DNA from: Owenia fusiformis
Lineage: Eukaryota; Annelida; Polychaeta; Sabellida; Oweniidae
Direction of reading: 5' to 3'
Assembly (NCBI GenBank): GCA_903813345.2
Contig: CAIIXF020000001.1
Location: forward strand, 10,887,598-10,951,597
Length of the DNA: 64,000 bases
A model generated the notes under the pieces. That model saw only the letters and a program-made list of their open reading frames with translations, searched no databases and was not told the origin of the DNA. The translations under genes were made by a program, and so were the position numbers. This document shows, one piece after another, positions 51,580-61,886 of the stretch; the first letter of the stretch is position 1, and each line of letters starts with the position of its first letter.

Positions 51580-53170
51580 AAGATTTTTTTTGATTTTTTT
51601 TATTTTTTTTATTTTTTTTTTATTTCTCTATTCAAACAGTACAAGTACAATAATTAGAACAGTTCAGATATTTTTCACACCACCTCCATTCATTCAGACA
51701 TTTGCAGCAGTCATAATTTTAAGTTCAGGTACATAATAAAACATATTTTTTTCAAATTGCGCCTCATACAGATTGGTATTCACTTCGTCGAACTCTTTGA
51801 TAAAAATATAGTACTTAATTGCAAGGGTAAGTCTATCTGGTAAGATATTTTTCTTATTAGCTTGCCTTCCAAAAACCATGTCCTGGGCGTTAAAATCGAT
51901 ATCGACTTTAAATAAACGCTTTAAATTCCCTTTGATTGCTTTCAGAAATATTTGAATCCTTTTGCACTCCCAGAATTTGTGTTTTAACGTATCTCGAAAG
52001 GCACAATAGTTCCATTTAGAGTCATTTTTAATACCTATCTGCGCTAAAAAGGCATTTGTAGTGCAGATACCATGAAGTATTTTAAACTGAAGGTGTCGCT
52101 TTTTATTCTGTTTCGTGCACATATAAGGCATTTTAAAATAATCGATTCTCTTTAATTCACGATCATGTTTGTCTTTATATAACGGTTCCAAGAACTTGTT
52201 TCCATTTAATATTGTTTGAATTGATTTTACCGTTATACTAGAGATTGTCACCTGTTTTTCACCAAGTTTCAAATACACGAGTTCTTCCTGTATGCTGGGT
52301 TCAAAGGTCGAATTTAAATCTGATTTCAATAGAGATTTCCAATCATTTGGTATAGCCGATATGATTGAAAAATACTCAAGAAAGTTGATATTAATATTAT
52401 ACTTAGTCTTAAACTCATTGTACTGTAAAAAACCCCCATTCTCGTTAAGAAGGTCATTAATATAAATGACTCCCTTTTCCATGACATGTTGGTACATCAC
52501 CTCCTTATCATTAATTAGAATTGATTTGTTATTCCAAATTATTTCACCTTTAACCCCTGAACTGGTTCTAGGCGGCAACATATTTCTTAATTCTGAATAG
52601 TGTCGAAGCAAATTCATATAAAAGGTAGGAACACTGTGTGCCAGTGTTTTAATATCATAATTACACTGCAACAAAAAACTCAGTCCTCCAAGACGCTTGA
52701 AATAAACTTGAGGAATAAGCTTCCAGTGACTAGTTCGTGTGTCAAGTACACGTCTTAGCCACATTAATTTCAAGACCCCCATCCTCAAAATCCCCTATTA
52801 AAGTATTTCGCTTAATTTTCTCACCCTTTCCTCCCCATAAAAAAGAATAGACTAGTCGTTGAGCCTTCGTCAAGATATCATCAGGCGTATAGGTCATTGT
52901 CATCGAGTATATTAGCTTCGACACTGCCTGGGACTTAATTATGAGTACCTTTCCATAAAAAGTAAGATCTCGCTTTTAAGATGAATATATGTAAAGTGTT
53001 GATATTTTGCATTACACATATCAATTTTAAATTCAAGGTACAGAAAAACCAGTCGACGTTTTTTCGAAAAGGTAGAACTGTATATCCAAAACCCGGATCT
53101 AAAACAATATCTTATTGCTATTAATTTATTGTCCAGTTCTACCTTTGTTATTAATGCCAAATTCTGTTGT
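51580..53170 (-). mobile_element. 5'-truncated LINE, reverse-transcriptase C-terminal part
   Basis: In minus-strand order the sequence reads RDLTFYGKVLIIKSQAVSKL, then TKAQRLVYSFLWGGKGEKIK and DFEDGG. This is the thumb and connection region of an L1/Tx1-type reverse transcriptase. The frame shifts near 52785 and resumes as a 364-residue frame with HRELKRIDYFKMPYM, LKHKFWECKRIQIF and LAIKYYIFIKEF, the usual cysteine/histidine and tail region of such LINEs. An interrupted A-rich tail (51580-51625) follows the stop at 51694. The catalytic YxDD part and the endonuclease are missing. It is a dead copy that presumably inserted into the surrounding DNA transposon. Confidence 0.85.
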
Positions 53171-53739
53171 TTGTAAGAAACATGATGAGGATTGATTTCT
53201 ATATGGCAGGTTACTTTGATTTTAAAGGCCTATGGTAATATTTTTACATCAAATTTTAGTTGTTTATCTGTGATATCTAAAATGAGGATTTAAAAATAGT
53301 ACTTCATAAAACCTAATGCATAGACTGCAATCAAGGCCCGGAATCGAGGTCCCTTGAATATCATACCCGTGAAAAACCAAAAATGCAATCAAACAAATAT
53401 ATACGTAGAGTAGTATTGTGTGGTTAAGATCAATGATCAAGGAAACCCATTCGTGGGATTCATACTTATCTGCTTATTGTTGATTTTTTTGTTTACAAGA
53501 AAAGGTTTCGTACACGTATTGATATTGTCCTTCGTAATAAAACCCATATTGAGTCCCTACCAGTAAATAACCACTATACGTACATTTGCAAAATATGGCC
53601 GCCATAGAATATTTGGGAGTCTAGGCAAGATACATGTACCAATTGTCCCATCCTTTCATCATCAATCCCTTAATCGATTTATAATAGTGAGCTTAAACCG
53701 GATTAAACCATCTCCCTCAAACTTATACAAATCTTGACT

Positions 53740-54560
53740 TAGAGTACGTAAAGGATTGGTACACTCTGTGTGCATATCATTTGTATCCTGGCGTCAGGAT
53801 GCATACATGATTCGCGCACAGCGAGCCTATCCTGTGTGAATCTTGACTCAGGATACGTACAGGATTAGCACACTGTGCATATCCTGTATAAATCTAGGCA
53901 TCAGGATTCATACAGGATTGGCACACTGCGAGCGTATCCTGTATGAATCCAGGAGGCAGGATTCATACTGGATTCCTACACGCGCCAATCCTATATAAAT
54001 CCTGATACAGGATATGTTCAGGATATGCACACAGTGTGCCAATCCTGTATGTATCCAGGTGTCAGGATTCATACAGGATTCGCTCACAGCGAGCATATCC
54101 TGTATGAATCTTGACTCAGGATACGTACAGGATTGGCACACTGCGTGCATATCCTGTATGAATCCAGGTGTCAGGATTCATACAGGATTGGCACACTGCG
54201 AGCGTTTCCTGTGTGAATCTTGACTCAGGATACGTACAGGATTGGCACACTGCGTGCATATCCTGTATGAATCCAGGTGTCAGGATTCATACAGGATTGG
54301 CACACTGCGAGCGTTTCCTGTGTGAATCTTGACTCAGGATACGTACAGGATTGGCACACTGTGTGCATATCTTGTATGAATCCAGGCGTCAGGATTTATA
54401 CAGGTTTGGCACACTGCGAGCGTATCCTGTATAAATCTTGACTCAGGATACGTACAGGATTGGCACACCGTGTGCATATCTTGTATGAATCCAGGCGTCA
54501 GGATTTATACCGGTTTGGCACACTGCGTGCATATCCTGTATGAATCCTGATGTCAGGATT
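53740..54560. repeat. Right subterminal repeat array of the CACTA-like element
   Basis: About twelve half-units alternate TCCTGTATGAATCCAGGYGTC, AGGATTCATACAGGATTGGC and ACACTGCGAGCG. The longer repeating block (GACTCAGGATACGTACAGGA at each start) has a period of about 120 bp and is locally very homogeneous around 54110-54480. It mirrors the left array. Confidence 0.85.
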
Positions 54561-54899
54561 CATTGTATTCATACGCATTTTTTGCTGTGTAGTTCAATAC
54601 TAAACAAAACATGAACTCTCATGGAGAGGCCAACAAAACTGCAAGGGAAACTTTACATCCTCCTTTTGAAAACATTATTCACTATTATATTGTGAACCTC
54701 GTATATGTCAATAAAATAACTCAAGTAAATACATTACGCATAGAGAAAATAGAAGTTTGTTCATGTTTATGTGGAGGCCAAATACAAAGTTGGCATATTT
54801 AAACTTTGTTTGTCAAAAAGAGTACAGTACTTCTTATGTTGTCAGATTATTTCATAAGTCACTTTAACCATCGGAAAAGTGCAGTACAAATTAATGGCA

Positions 54900-55870
54900 T
54901 ACCAGTTTAATAACATTGCATACTGGTATTACCAGGGGATAAATGTATTACATACCTCTAACCAGTAGATAACTGTACTATACTATTGGATGATTGTATA
55001 ACATTCCATAGCCATTGGATAAGAGTATTACATACAAGAGAATAAATGTATTACAAACCAGCGGATATTTTTATTACATACCAGTGAACAACTGTATTAT
55101 ATACCTGTAGATAACTTTATCACATGGTTAGGAGTTTCTAAGCATTTTGATTGGTCAATTGTGACAACGTATATTCCATATCACATGACATGTGACTAAT
55201 TTTCATGTGATATGGTGGGCTGTATTACTACGGAGTGAATAGTAACAATATGACATCTCTGGTTATATCACTTCGTAGCTAAAGAAAACAGTATGACCTC
55301 ATATTATTTCACTATTAAGTATGAATACAACAGTGTCACTCATATTATTTCAAAGCGAACTTTCAAAACACACAAAATCATAATAGTTACCGAGAGTACA
55401 GAGTACAGAACACAATCATAATGATCAAATCAAAATGCTTCAATTCAAAATTCCAAGACATGTGATAAAATCGTCATCAAACGTTTCAGCTTTTGTGATA
55501 CAGGAAATATTCCACTCGGGTAAGAATATATCACCACTCAAGCTTCGCTTTCGTGGATGAAACAGTATTACCTTTCATGCTGAAACGTGTGATAACCGAT
55601 ATTATTACATACCAGTAGATAACAGTATTACATACCAGCACATAATTGTAATACATACCATAACCTTTGGATAACTGTATACCAGTGGACAATGGTATTA
55701 CATATAAGAGGATAAATGTATTTCACACCTGTAGAAACTGTATTATTTACCAGTGGATAACTGTATTACATACCATAACCATTGGATAACTATATACCAA
55801 TAGATAACTGTATTACATACCAGTGGATAACTCAGTATTACATATCAGCAGATAACGATTACTCATCCAT
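54900..55870. repeat. Degenerate TACCAGTGGATAACTGTATTACA repeats before the TLR, with an insertion
   Basis: Loose copies of ACCAGTRGATAACTGTATTA and CATAC fill 54900-55130 and 55605-55860. They are split by a 470-bp unrelated piece with inverted phrases (ATATCACATGACATGTGA and CATGTGATATGG) that looks like an inserted MITE. The repeats run to the TLR start and include its 5' untranslated sequence. The core promoter must lie in or among them. Confidence 0.6.
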
Positions 55871-55871
55871 A

Positions 55872-58190
55872 ATGGAAAGAACAACCTTGGTGCTGTTTTT
55901 TCTTGCTGTATGTTTCATGAATGTGAAAGGATTATTGGTAAACCAATCATGGGCTGAAGAGCTACATGAGATCAAATACAACAAAACAAGTGAAAACTCT
56001 GTGCTCCAAAATCATCAGTGTCAGGAGTGCAACTGTAGCTTGGAAATTGCAGACTGTAGTGCTAGGAACATAGATTCGCTACCTTTGGATCTCCCAGGAA
56101 ATATAACAATGCTGAATTTATCGAGAAATGATATCAAAAACCTAACCAACTTTTTCATCGGTAGAGATTATAAAGACTTACAGAGTTTGGACATAACATA
56201 CAACTCCCCAGTGTTGCATCTGCATGAAAATGTATTTGAAGGACTTGACAAACTGCAGAAACTTTACATTGGAAAATTTGCAATTGTACATCCTCTTGTA
56301 TTCAAACCTTTAAAGGAGATACGAATCATTGAGGTGAAAGGAGATGGTAGCCGCCTGTCAATTTTTTCTGTTGCAAGAGATGCTTGGCTCAGAGCACTTA
56401 GAGGACTACAAAATTCAACCATTGAGAAAATAACTTACGAACACATATCATCAATACCATTTATATTAAGAAAAAAACATTTCAAATATTTTACAAATTG
56501 CCAATTAAAAGAATTATATTTACCCCATAATATGATATCTGCAATAGAATCAGGCTTTCTAAACTATCTCCCAATGCTGGAAATACTAGATTTATCCAGA
56601 AACATGATAGCCACACTCATTCCTGTTTCAGTTACTTTTAATATGATTCAGTTATTTAAAATGACTCATTTGAGGGTATTAAGGTTAGATGATATGAACA
56701 ATAGGGTTGTTAAAGACCTTAACCGTCCTCATATCGAAAAATGTGTAGATACAGAATGGCCCTTACCAATGGGACTTGAGGAACTCAATTTTAAGTGGGC
56801 TTCATTTGATGATCAACCAGCATCATTTCCCTGTGAACTTAAGGTCCAACCAGAAAACAAGCTAAAGGTTCTTAATGCTGCTTACACAAATGCTGTGATC
56901 TACTTTGGGGGTCCTTTGAAAGGATTGGTAAATCTACAGCATTTAATTTACAACAACAATGATTGTAAAATTGAACCTGATTTTTTCACATGTGCAAGTG
57001 GCTATTTTGAAAGTTTACAAGTTCTAGATTTAGCCTACAACAAAGTCTTATTGACGAAATCAAGCTTGAATTTTTCTCTCTTTGAGAACTGTTCCAAGTT
57101 GGTACATTTAGACCTATCATACAATAACTTGGCAGACATTCCTTCTGATATGCTAAAGGACGCATCTTCCATAGAGACTGTGAACCTAAGTGGAAACAAG
57201 CTGGTCAAATTTAATTTAGACTTAAATGCACAAATCTCCCTGGAATTGCTGAACTTATCAAATAACAAACTTCATGGCCTCATTGAAGCTGCCAGAAATA
57301 GTATTGCCAATTCTGATGAGAGATCCAATGGCAGCCTCACCATTGACCTTAATGGCAACCCATTGATGTGCACCTGCGATGCATTCCCATTCATAAATTG
57401 GATAAAGGATCACATGGACGTCATCTTTCAAGGGTCTGATCTAGAATGTCAGTATATAAATGGGTCACAGATAAAGTTCACACACTTGGATGTATCTCAC
57501 ATGAAGATTGCGTGTTTGAAGAGTGCTTTTATAGCATCTGGGATATCAGTGGCATTCGTTCTGTTGATCGTTGGAGTTGTTATTTATGGATATAAGCGAA
57601 GGTATAAGATTATTTACATAGCTTTACATCTAAGGGCAGCGTTGAGGCGTAACAACTTGCCAGGCATAGACTATGACTTTGATGGTTTCCTAAGCTACAG
57701 TTCTTTGGATAAAACCTGGGCTATTAATAACATCTATGGTCAGTTAGCTGGTCAGTATGGATATAACATTTGCGTAGATGACCGCAACTTCAGACCTGGC
57801 ACATATTTATCTGATATTATCGTTGAGAGTATTAGCAAGAGCAACAAAATCATACTGGTTATCAGCCAGAACTTCCTAAGAAGTGGCTGGTGTAAATTTG
57901 AAATGAATCTTGCAAGGGGTGAGCTGGCCACAAGAGGACGCGACTGCTTGATCTTGATTCTCAAAGAGCCAAAAGAGTTGCTTCCCCAAGAGCTGATCAC
58001 ACCAACACTGCGCTCTCTACTAGATACAAGGGTGTACCTGGTGTGGAGTGAAGAAGAGGACAGAAAATTGCTGTTCTGGAGGAAGCTGCAGGATGCTCTA
58101 GGGGAACCTAGATTTAAGGGAGAAGAAGATACTCCCTTTCTCTATCAGAACAATGATGGAGATGAGGAGATGCTTCAAAACCTCATATGA
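55872..58190 (+). CDS. Toll-like receptor, single exon
   Basis: This is a transmembrane pattern-recognition receptor of 772 residues. I chose the Met at 55872 because it opens a good signal peptide (MERTTLVLFFLAVCFMNVKG); an earlier in-frame Met at 55782 lies in upstream repeat sequence. After a cysteine-rich N-terminal cap (CQECNCSLEIADC) come about a dozen LRRs (MLNLSRNDIKNL, EILDLSRNMIATL, HLDLSYNNLADIP, LLNLSNNKLHGL). One LRRCT cap starts at NPLMCTCDAFPFINWI (about 495-547). A TM helix at about 552-573 (GISVAFVLLIVGVVIYG) follows, then a TIR domain at about 601-745 with box 1 YDFDGFLSYSS, box 2 DDRNFRPGTYLSD and box 3 LLFWRKLQDAL. A single LRRCT next to the membrane is the vertebrate-like (sccTLR) plan. 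Being intronless fits expanded invertebrate TLR families. It should signal through MyD88-type TIR adaptors. Confidence 0.95.
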   Translation: MERTTLVLFFLAVCFMNVKGLLVNQSWAEELHEIKYNKTSENSVLQNHQCQECNCSLEIADCSARNIDSLPLDLPGNITMLNLSRNDIKNLTNFFIGRDYKDLQSLDITYNSPVLHLHENVFEGLDKLQKLYIGKFAIVHPLVFKPLKEIRIIEVKGDGSRLSIFSVARDAWLRALRGLQNSTIEKITYEHISSIPFILRKKHFKYFTNCQLKELYLPHNMISAIESGFLNYLPMLEILDLSRNMIATLIPVSVTFNMIQLFKMTHLRVLRLDDMNNRVVKDLNRPHIEKCVDTEWPLPMGLEELNFKWASFDDQPASFPCELKVQPENKLKVLNAAYTNAVIYFGGPLKGLVNLQHLIYNNNDCKIEPDFFTCASGYFESLQVLDLAYNKVLLTKSSLNFSLFENCSKLVHLDLSYNNLADIPSDMLKDASSIETVNLSGNKLVKFNLDLNAQISLELLNLSNNKLHGLIEAARNSIANSDERSNGSLTIDLNGNPLMCTCDAFPFINWIKDHMDVIFQGSDLECQYINGSQIKFTHLDVSHMKIACLKSAFIASGISVAFVLLIVGVVIYGYKRRYKIIYIALHLRAALRRNNLPGIDYDFDGFLSYSSLDKTWAINNIYGQLAGQYGYNICVDDRNFRPGTYLSDIIVESISKSNKIILVISQNFLRSGWCKFEMNLARGELATRGRDCLILILKEPKELLPQELITPTLRSLLDTRVYLVWSEEEDRKLLFWRKLQDALGEPRFKGEEDTPFLYQNNDGDEEMLQNLI

Positions 58191-58567
58191 TTACCACTTA
58201 GAGTTGATATCTATAGAGATAAGGAGATTCTTTAGACTTATAAAATTAACACTTAGACTTGATGTCTATAGAGATGAGGAGATACTAGACTTAAATAATT
58301 GGCACTAAGACTTGATGTGTTTAAATATGGCAAGATGCTTAGAAACCTCATATAGTTATTGGTTAGACTTGATGTGTATAAATGTGAGGATATCCATTAG
58401 ACTTTCATAGACTTGATGTTTATAGACGAGGAGATACTTTATGCTCTCATATAATTATAATTTATACTTGATGTGAGAGACAAGGAGATTCTTTAAACTA
58501 TCATATAATCACCACTCAGACTTGATATGTATAGAGATGAGGAGATAGTTTAGACTTATATAATTAT
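58153..58567 (+). repeat. ~55-bp minisatellite overlapping the TLR stop codon
   Basis: Eight degenerate units share GAGATGAGGAGATRCTT, then TCATATAATTA, then ACTTGATGTSTATA. The first unit contains the last codons of the TLR (DGDEEMLQNLI) and its TGA, so the C-terminal tail of the receptor is the founding or first copy of the array. The remaining seven units are untranslated. Confidence 0.75.
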
Positions 58568-58589
58568 CCCACAGAACAAAGTCTATCAT

Positions 58590-59650
58590 TGATAACTCAA
58601 ATTACTGCTAAATGCTGCTAAATATCAAAATGGCAGCCATTTTTCGTAAAAAAACTCAATCGCAGCAAACAGATTTGGTTCAAATTTTATATGATGATGC
58701 CTAGGGAAAAAGTAAATTTGTTCAAGAAAGAATTTTGAAGATGGTGGCTGAATTTCAAAATGGCTGCCATTTTTCATAAAAAAACGTAATCTTTGATAAC
58801 TCAAATACTAGTAATACTAATAATGCTAATGCCTAGGGATAATATGAGGTTATATAATGGTTCTTTCTGTATATCGTGTTTATACTCGAGTGAGTATATG
58901 ATATATTCACAAGTGAGCGTAGCGAACGAGTGAATATATTATATTCTCACGAGAGTATAAAATGCACGATATACAGAATGAACCATTATATAATCTTATT
59001 ATGCCACTCTAAGTTCAATTACAGTTGATTCGAACACAATCATAACAATTAAAAACCATAAAAATATCCCATTGACAGCCAACTCAATAATGCTGATGTT
59101 GATTTATGACGTCACTTGATTCTAGGAAATCATGATTTTTTTCATTATCTCCCAGAATGCACTTCTACAGTGGTATACGCTGGAGTGTATACGGAGGAGT
59201 TGTATACGATGACGATATACCACTCTCCACTGTATATCGTTGTTATAGACCCATGTTATACAACTGTAATTGGACTTAGAGTGGTATAAAGGAGCTTACG
59301 CTGAAGAAGAGATTTTTTGGCTGCTAAATATCAAATTGGATAAAGGATCTTTTAGAGTTATATAATTATCCAACCGAACGAAGTTCAAGGGGGATAGAGA
59401 AAAGTCCTCCGTCCGTATGTTTGTCCTGGCGATAACTCAAATACTGGTTAGTCGAAGGATTTGGTTCAAATTTTATATTCTGATGCCTACCATGATGAAA
59501 AGATTTTCAAAATGACTGCCATTTTTCGTAAAAAAGGAATGTATCTTTAATAACTCAAATGCTAATTGACGGATATGGTTTACATTTTATATGTTGATGC
59601 CTAGGGACAAACAAGCTCTCCTCAAGAAGGAATTTTGAAAATGGCCACTA
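58590..59650. repeat. ATGGCGGCCAT tandem-repeat element, copy 3, with nested palindromes
   Basis: Units carry AAAATGGCAGCCATTTTTC and CAAATTTTATATGATGATGC. A second head (AACCGAACGAAGTTCAAGGG, GGGATAGAG) with a GTCCGTCCGTATG-type tract lies at about 59378. Two palindromic inserts split a unit: 58848-58990 (TTATATAATGGTTC and mirror) and 58990-59287 (CCACTCTAAGTTCAATTACA and mirror). The interrupted phrase resumes as AAGGAGCTTACGCTGAAGAA. Confidence 0.65.
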
Positions 59651-61886
59651 ATAAGCAAAAAATGTTTTGTTCGGTGAGATTTGCTACTCTATGGTGTTGC
59701 TGTTTTTCTAGTTAACTTTGTAAACAAATGGGAAAGAAAAAATATAAATTACTCAAATTACAGATTAGACAGACCCATTAGGGAAACCTAATTTTCAAAA
59801 ATAGAATGAGTTTTGTTTTATTCCCCGCAATAATTTTCTACTGTTGTGTTTGGACACATGCCTTTAATTCTGACATGGGATGAGAATTTTGATGTGGCAT
59901 AAAAATAATATGTATTATTTATCATCAAAACCACACCCTGGTTCCAATAAACTATACCATTTATCAAACCATACCTCAGGAGATGCCTGCATGATACTTA
60001 ATATGCAGAGATACATTATGAGTGAACTTTTTTAACCATCCACTTGTTCGAGATTATTGTTTGTCAATAGCTTTCAACGGATAAAATTGAAAAAACTCTA
60101 AAGTTTGCTTGTTCAGTGTGTACCTTGTAACAGAAAAAATAATGTCTGTAGAGCCTAATGAGCAGAAAACTGTGAAAGAAAATATAGATGTCTGTGATTG
60201 TATGAAATGTCAGCCAAAGATCAATATTTTTCAAAACACTACCCAAAAAATCTCAATCAGTAATATACCCCCAACGTTTTAATAAAAGAAATCATGAACA
60301 GCAAAATTAAAATACTAAAAGATCTTGCCAGATTCCTCCTAGAGTGTGACAAAATAAGGACATTTTAATAGTTTGTAGCATAGTATGTATATAAGCCTAT
60401 TGTAGGTATTTTCATGTGTTTAACATCCATCTATTTTGTACCGTAATATGTATATAATGTAGCAATTTTTGTAAGTCTATGGTACCATTATGTTAATAAC
60501 ATATTTGGTGTTACTATTTTCATAGTTTAATTTACAACTGATGACCGTCTTATATACTGTAGACAAAAAAGCATGTAAAAACTGTATAGTGACCCATATG
60601 TCGGAGAAACTGACATGTTTCAAAGTAGATAAAAGATATACAGTGAAAATTCTCTTTTACAGCATGGGAAAATTATTTTCCTCAAATCACCAGGAGTTAT
60701 CATTCGTGTACTCATTTTGAACCATCCGATTCAAACTTTGTCTTACTTATTTCAAGATTGCCTCAATTACACTATACTAATTTTACACTAATTTTATGTT
60801 GTTATTTTTGGTTAGAACTGTTACCATTCCTCATGTCAATTTATATAGCAGTCTGCAAAACCTGAAAGCAATTGAGAAAAATTAACAGACCTTGTATTGA
60901 AAAAATTAATGGTAACTTACAAGGAAAAATTTAAATGCTGAACTGTTTCATCTATAAAATGAAACTAACGATTAAAAAAATAATTTTTTAAAACCTCCAG
61001 CATATTAGCAAAATTAAAATTGAATGTTATCATGACACTTGACACTTCTTTACTCTTAATTTTGAAAGAATCAATATTAAAGTTTCACTTTCCAAATTCA
61101 AATAATTAAAGGGTGTGTTTTCAGAAAAAAGTAGTTTAGAGCTTATTTTTATTTGTCTCATTGTGAAACCACCTACATGTATGTACATGCGTTGTATTAG
61201 GATCCCTTTTACATAAAAATACAATAAAATGGATATAACAAAGTATATTATTTGAATAACAATAGTTGTTTTTCAGTTACATCCTTGTTCAAGAGGTTAG
61301 CCACATCTGTATAAATAAAATGAAATGTTTTTTATTATCATTTTAATTTTGTTATAATATATTCAAAAACCTAAAAATGTCAATTTATTTATTTATAATT
61401 TTAATGCTAACCACATCCCACTTGTTTTATTCTAGTATTCAAAATAATTAAAGGTACTGGTACATGTTGGAGTTGAGAAATGTTTATTATTAATTTTTGT
61501 AACCAATCAGTTCTTCATTTGTGCCTGCCATTCAATGTTGACATTTAGTAATTCTTACATTTTCTAGGTGCTGACATTTTACCACATTAACATAGCCCCT
61601 ATTTTTATGTCACCATGAAGTACAGTAACCATGCACTGTTTTTCTACCCATGTTAGTGACCAAGCAGTGTCTTCATATGCCAATATGATATAGTACCAAT
61701 GGTACAGCAATATTTAAAAGACAAATAAGAACACCTTTTCAACTAATGTCATTTGAACTCAGCATATATTTTATTTCTACATATTTTACAGAATATGTTT
61801 CAATGATTATTATGAACTTAGATGTCACTTTTATGTTGTTGTTGTTGTTTTAACCAGGTTTGATGATTTCCACATAAATCTTTTCA
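59651..61886. other. Intergenic, no gene seen
   Basis: AT-rich sequence without a credible coding frame, splice-paired exon or RNA gene. TLR 3' sequence and the 3' UTR of the partial vWA gene border it. Confidence 0.5.

Larger units (their letters stand above)
46660..54589. mobile_element. 7.9-kb CACTA-like transposon with subterminal repeats
   Basis: Both ends read CACAGCAAAAAATGYGTAYG inward and stay about 90% alike for 75 bp. A TAG trinucleotide flanks each side. CACxx ends, a 3-bp target duplication and arrays of short subterminal repeats are the marks of CACTA/EnSpm elements. The arrays lie at 46690-47115 and 53740-54560. No CACTA transposase frame is recognisable inside, so it is non-autonomous or long decayed. 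Inside are a small inverted-repeat element (48057-48273), low-complexity poly-C and CAAGCAAG tracts (about 50280, 50710, 50940) and a broken LINE (51580-53170). Confidence 0.75.

Noticed and set aside
46699-54223. Open frames rich in CINPDTG/SCMNPD-like words near 46.7-46.9 kb and 53.9-54.2 kb
   Set aside because: They come from the subterminal repeats of the CACTA-like element and occur on both strands.
55782-55871. An upstream in-frame Met adding 30 residues to the TLR
   Set aside because: The extra residues are translated repeat sequence and are not a signal peptide, whereas the next Met opens a clear one.
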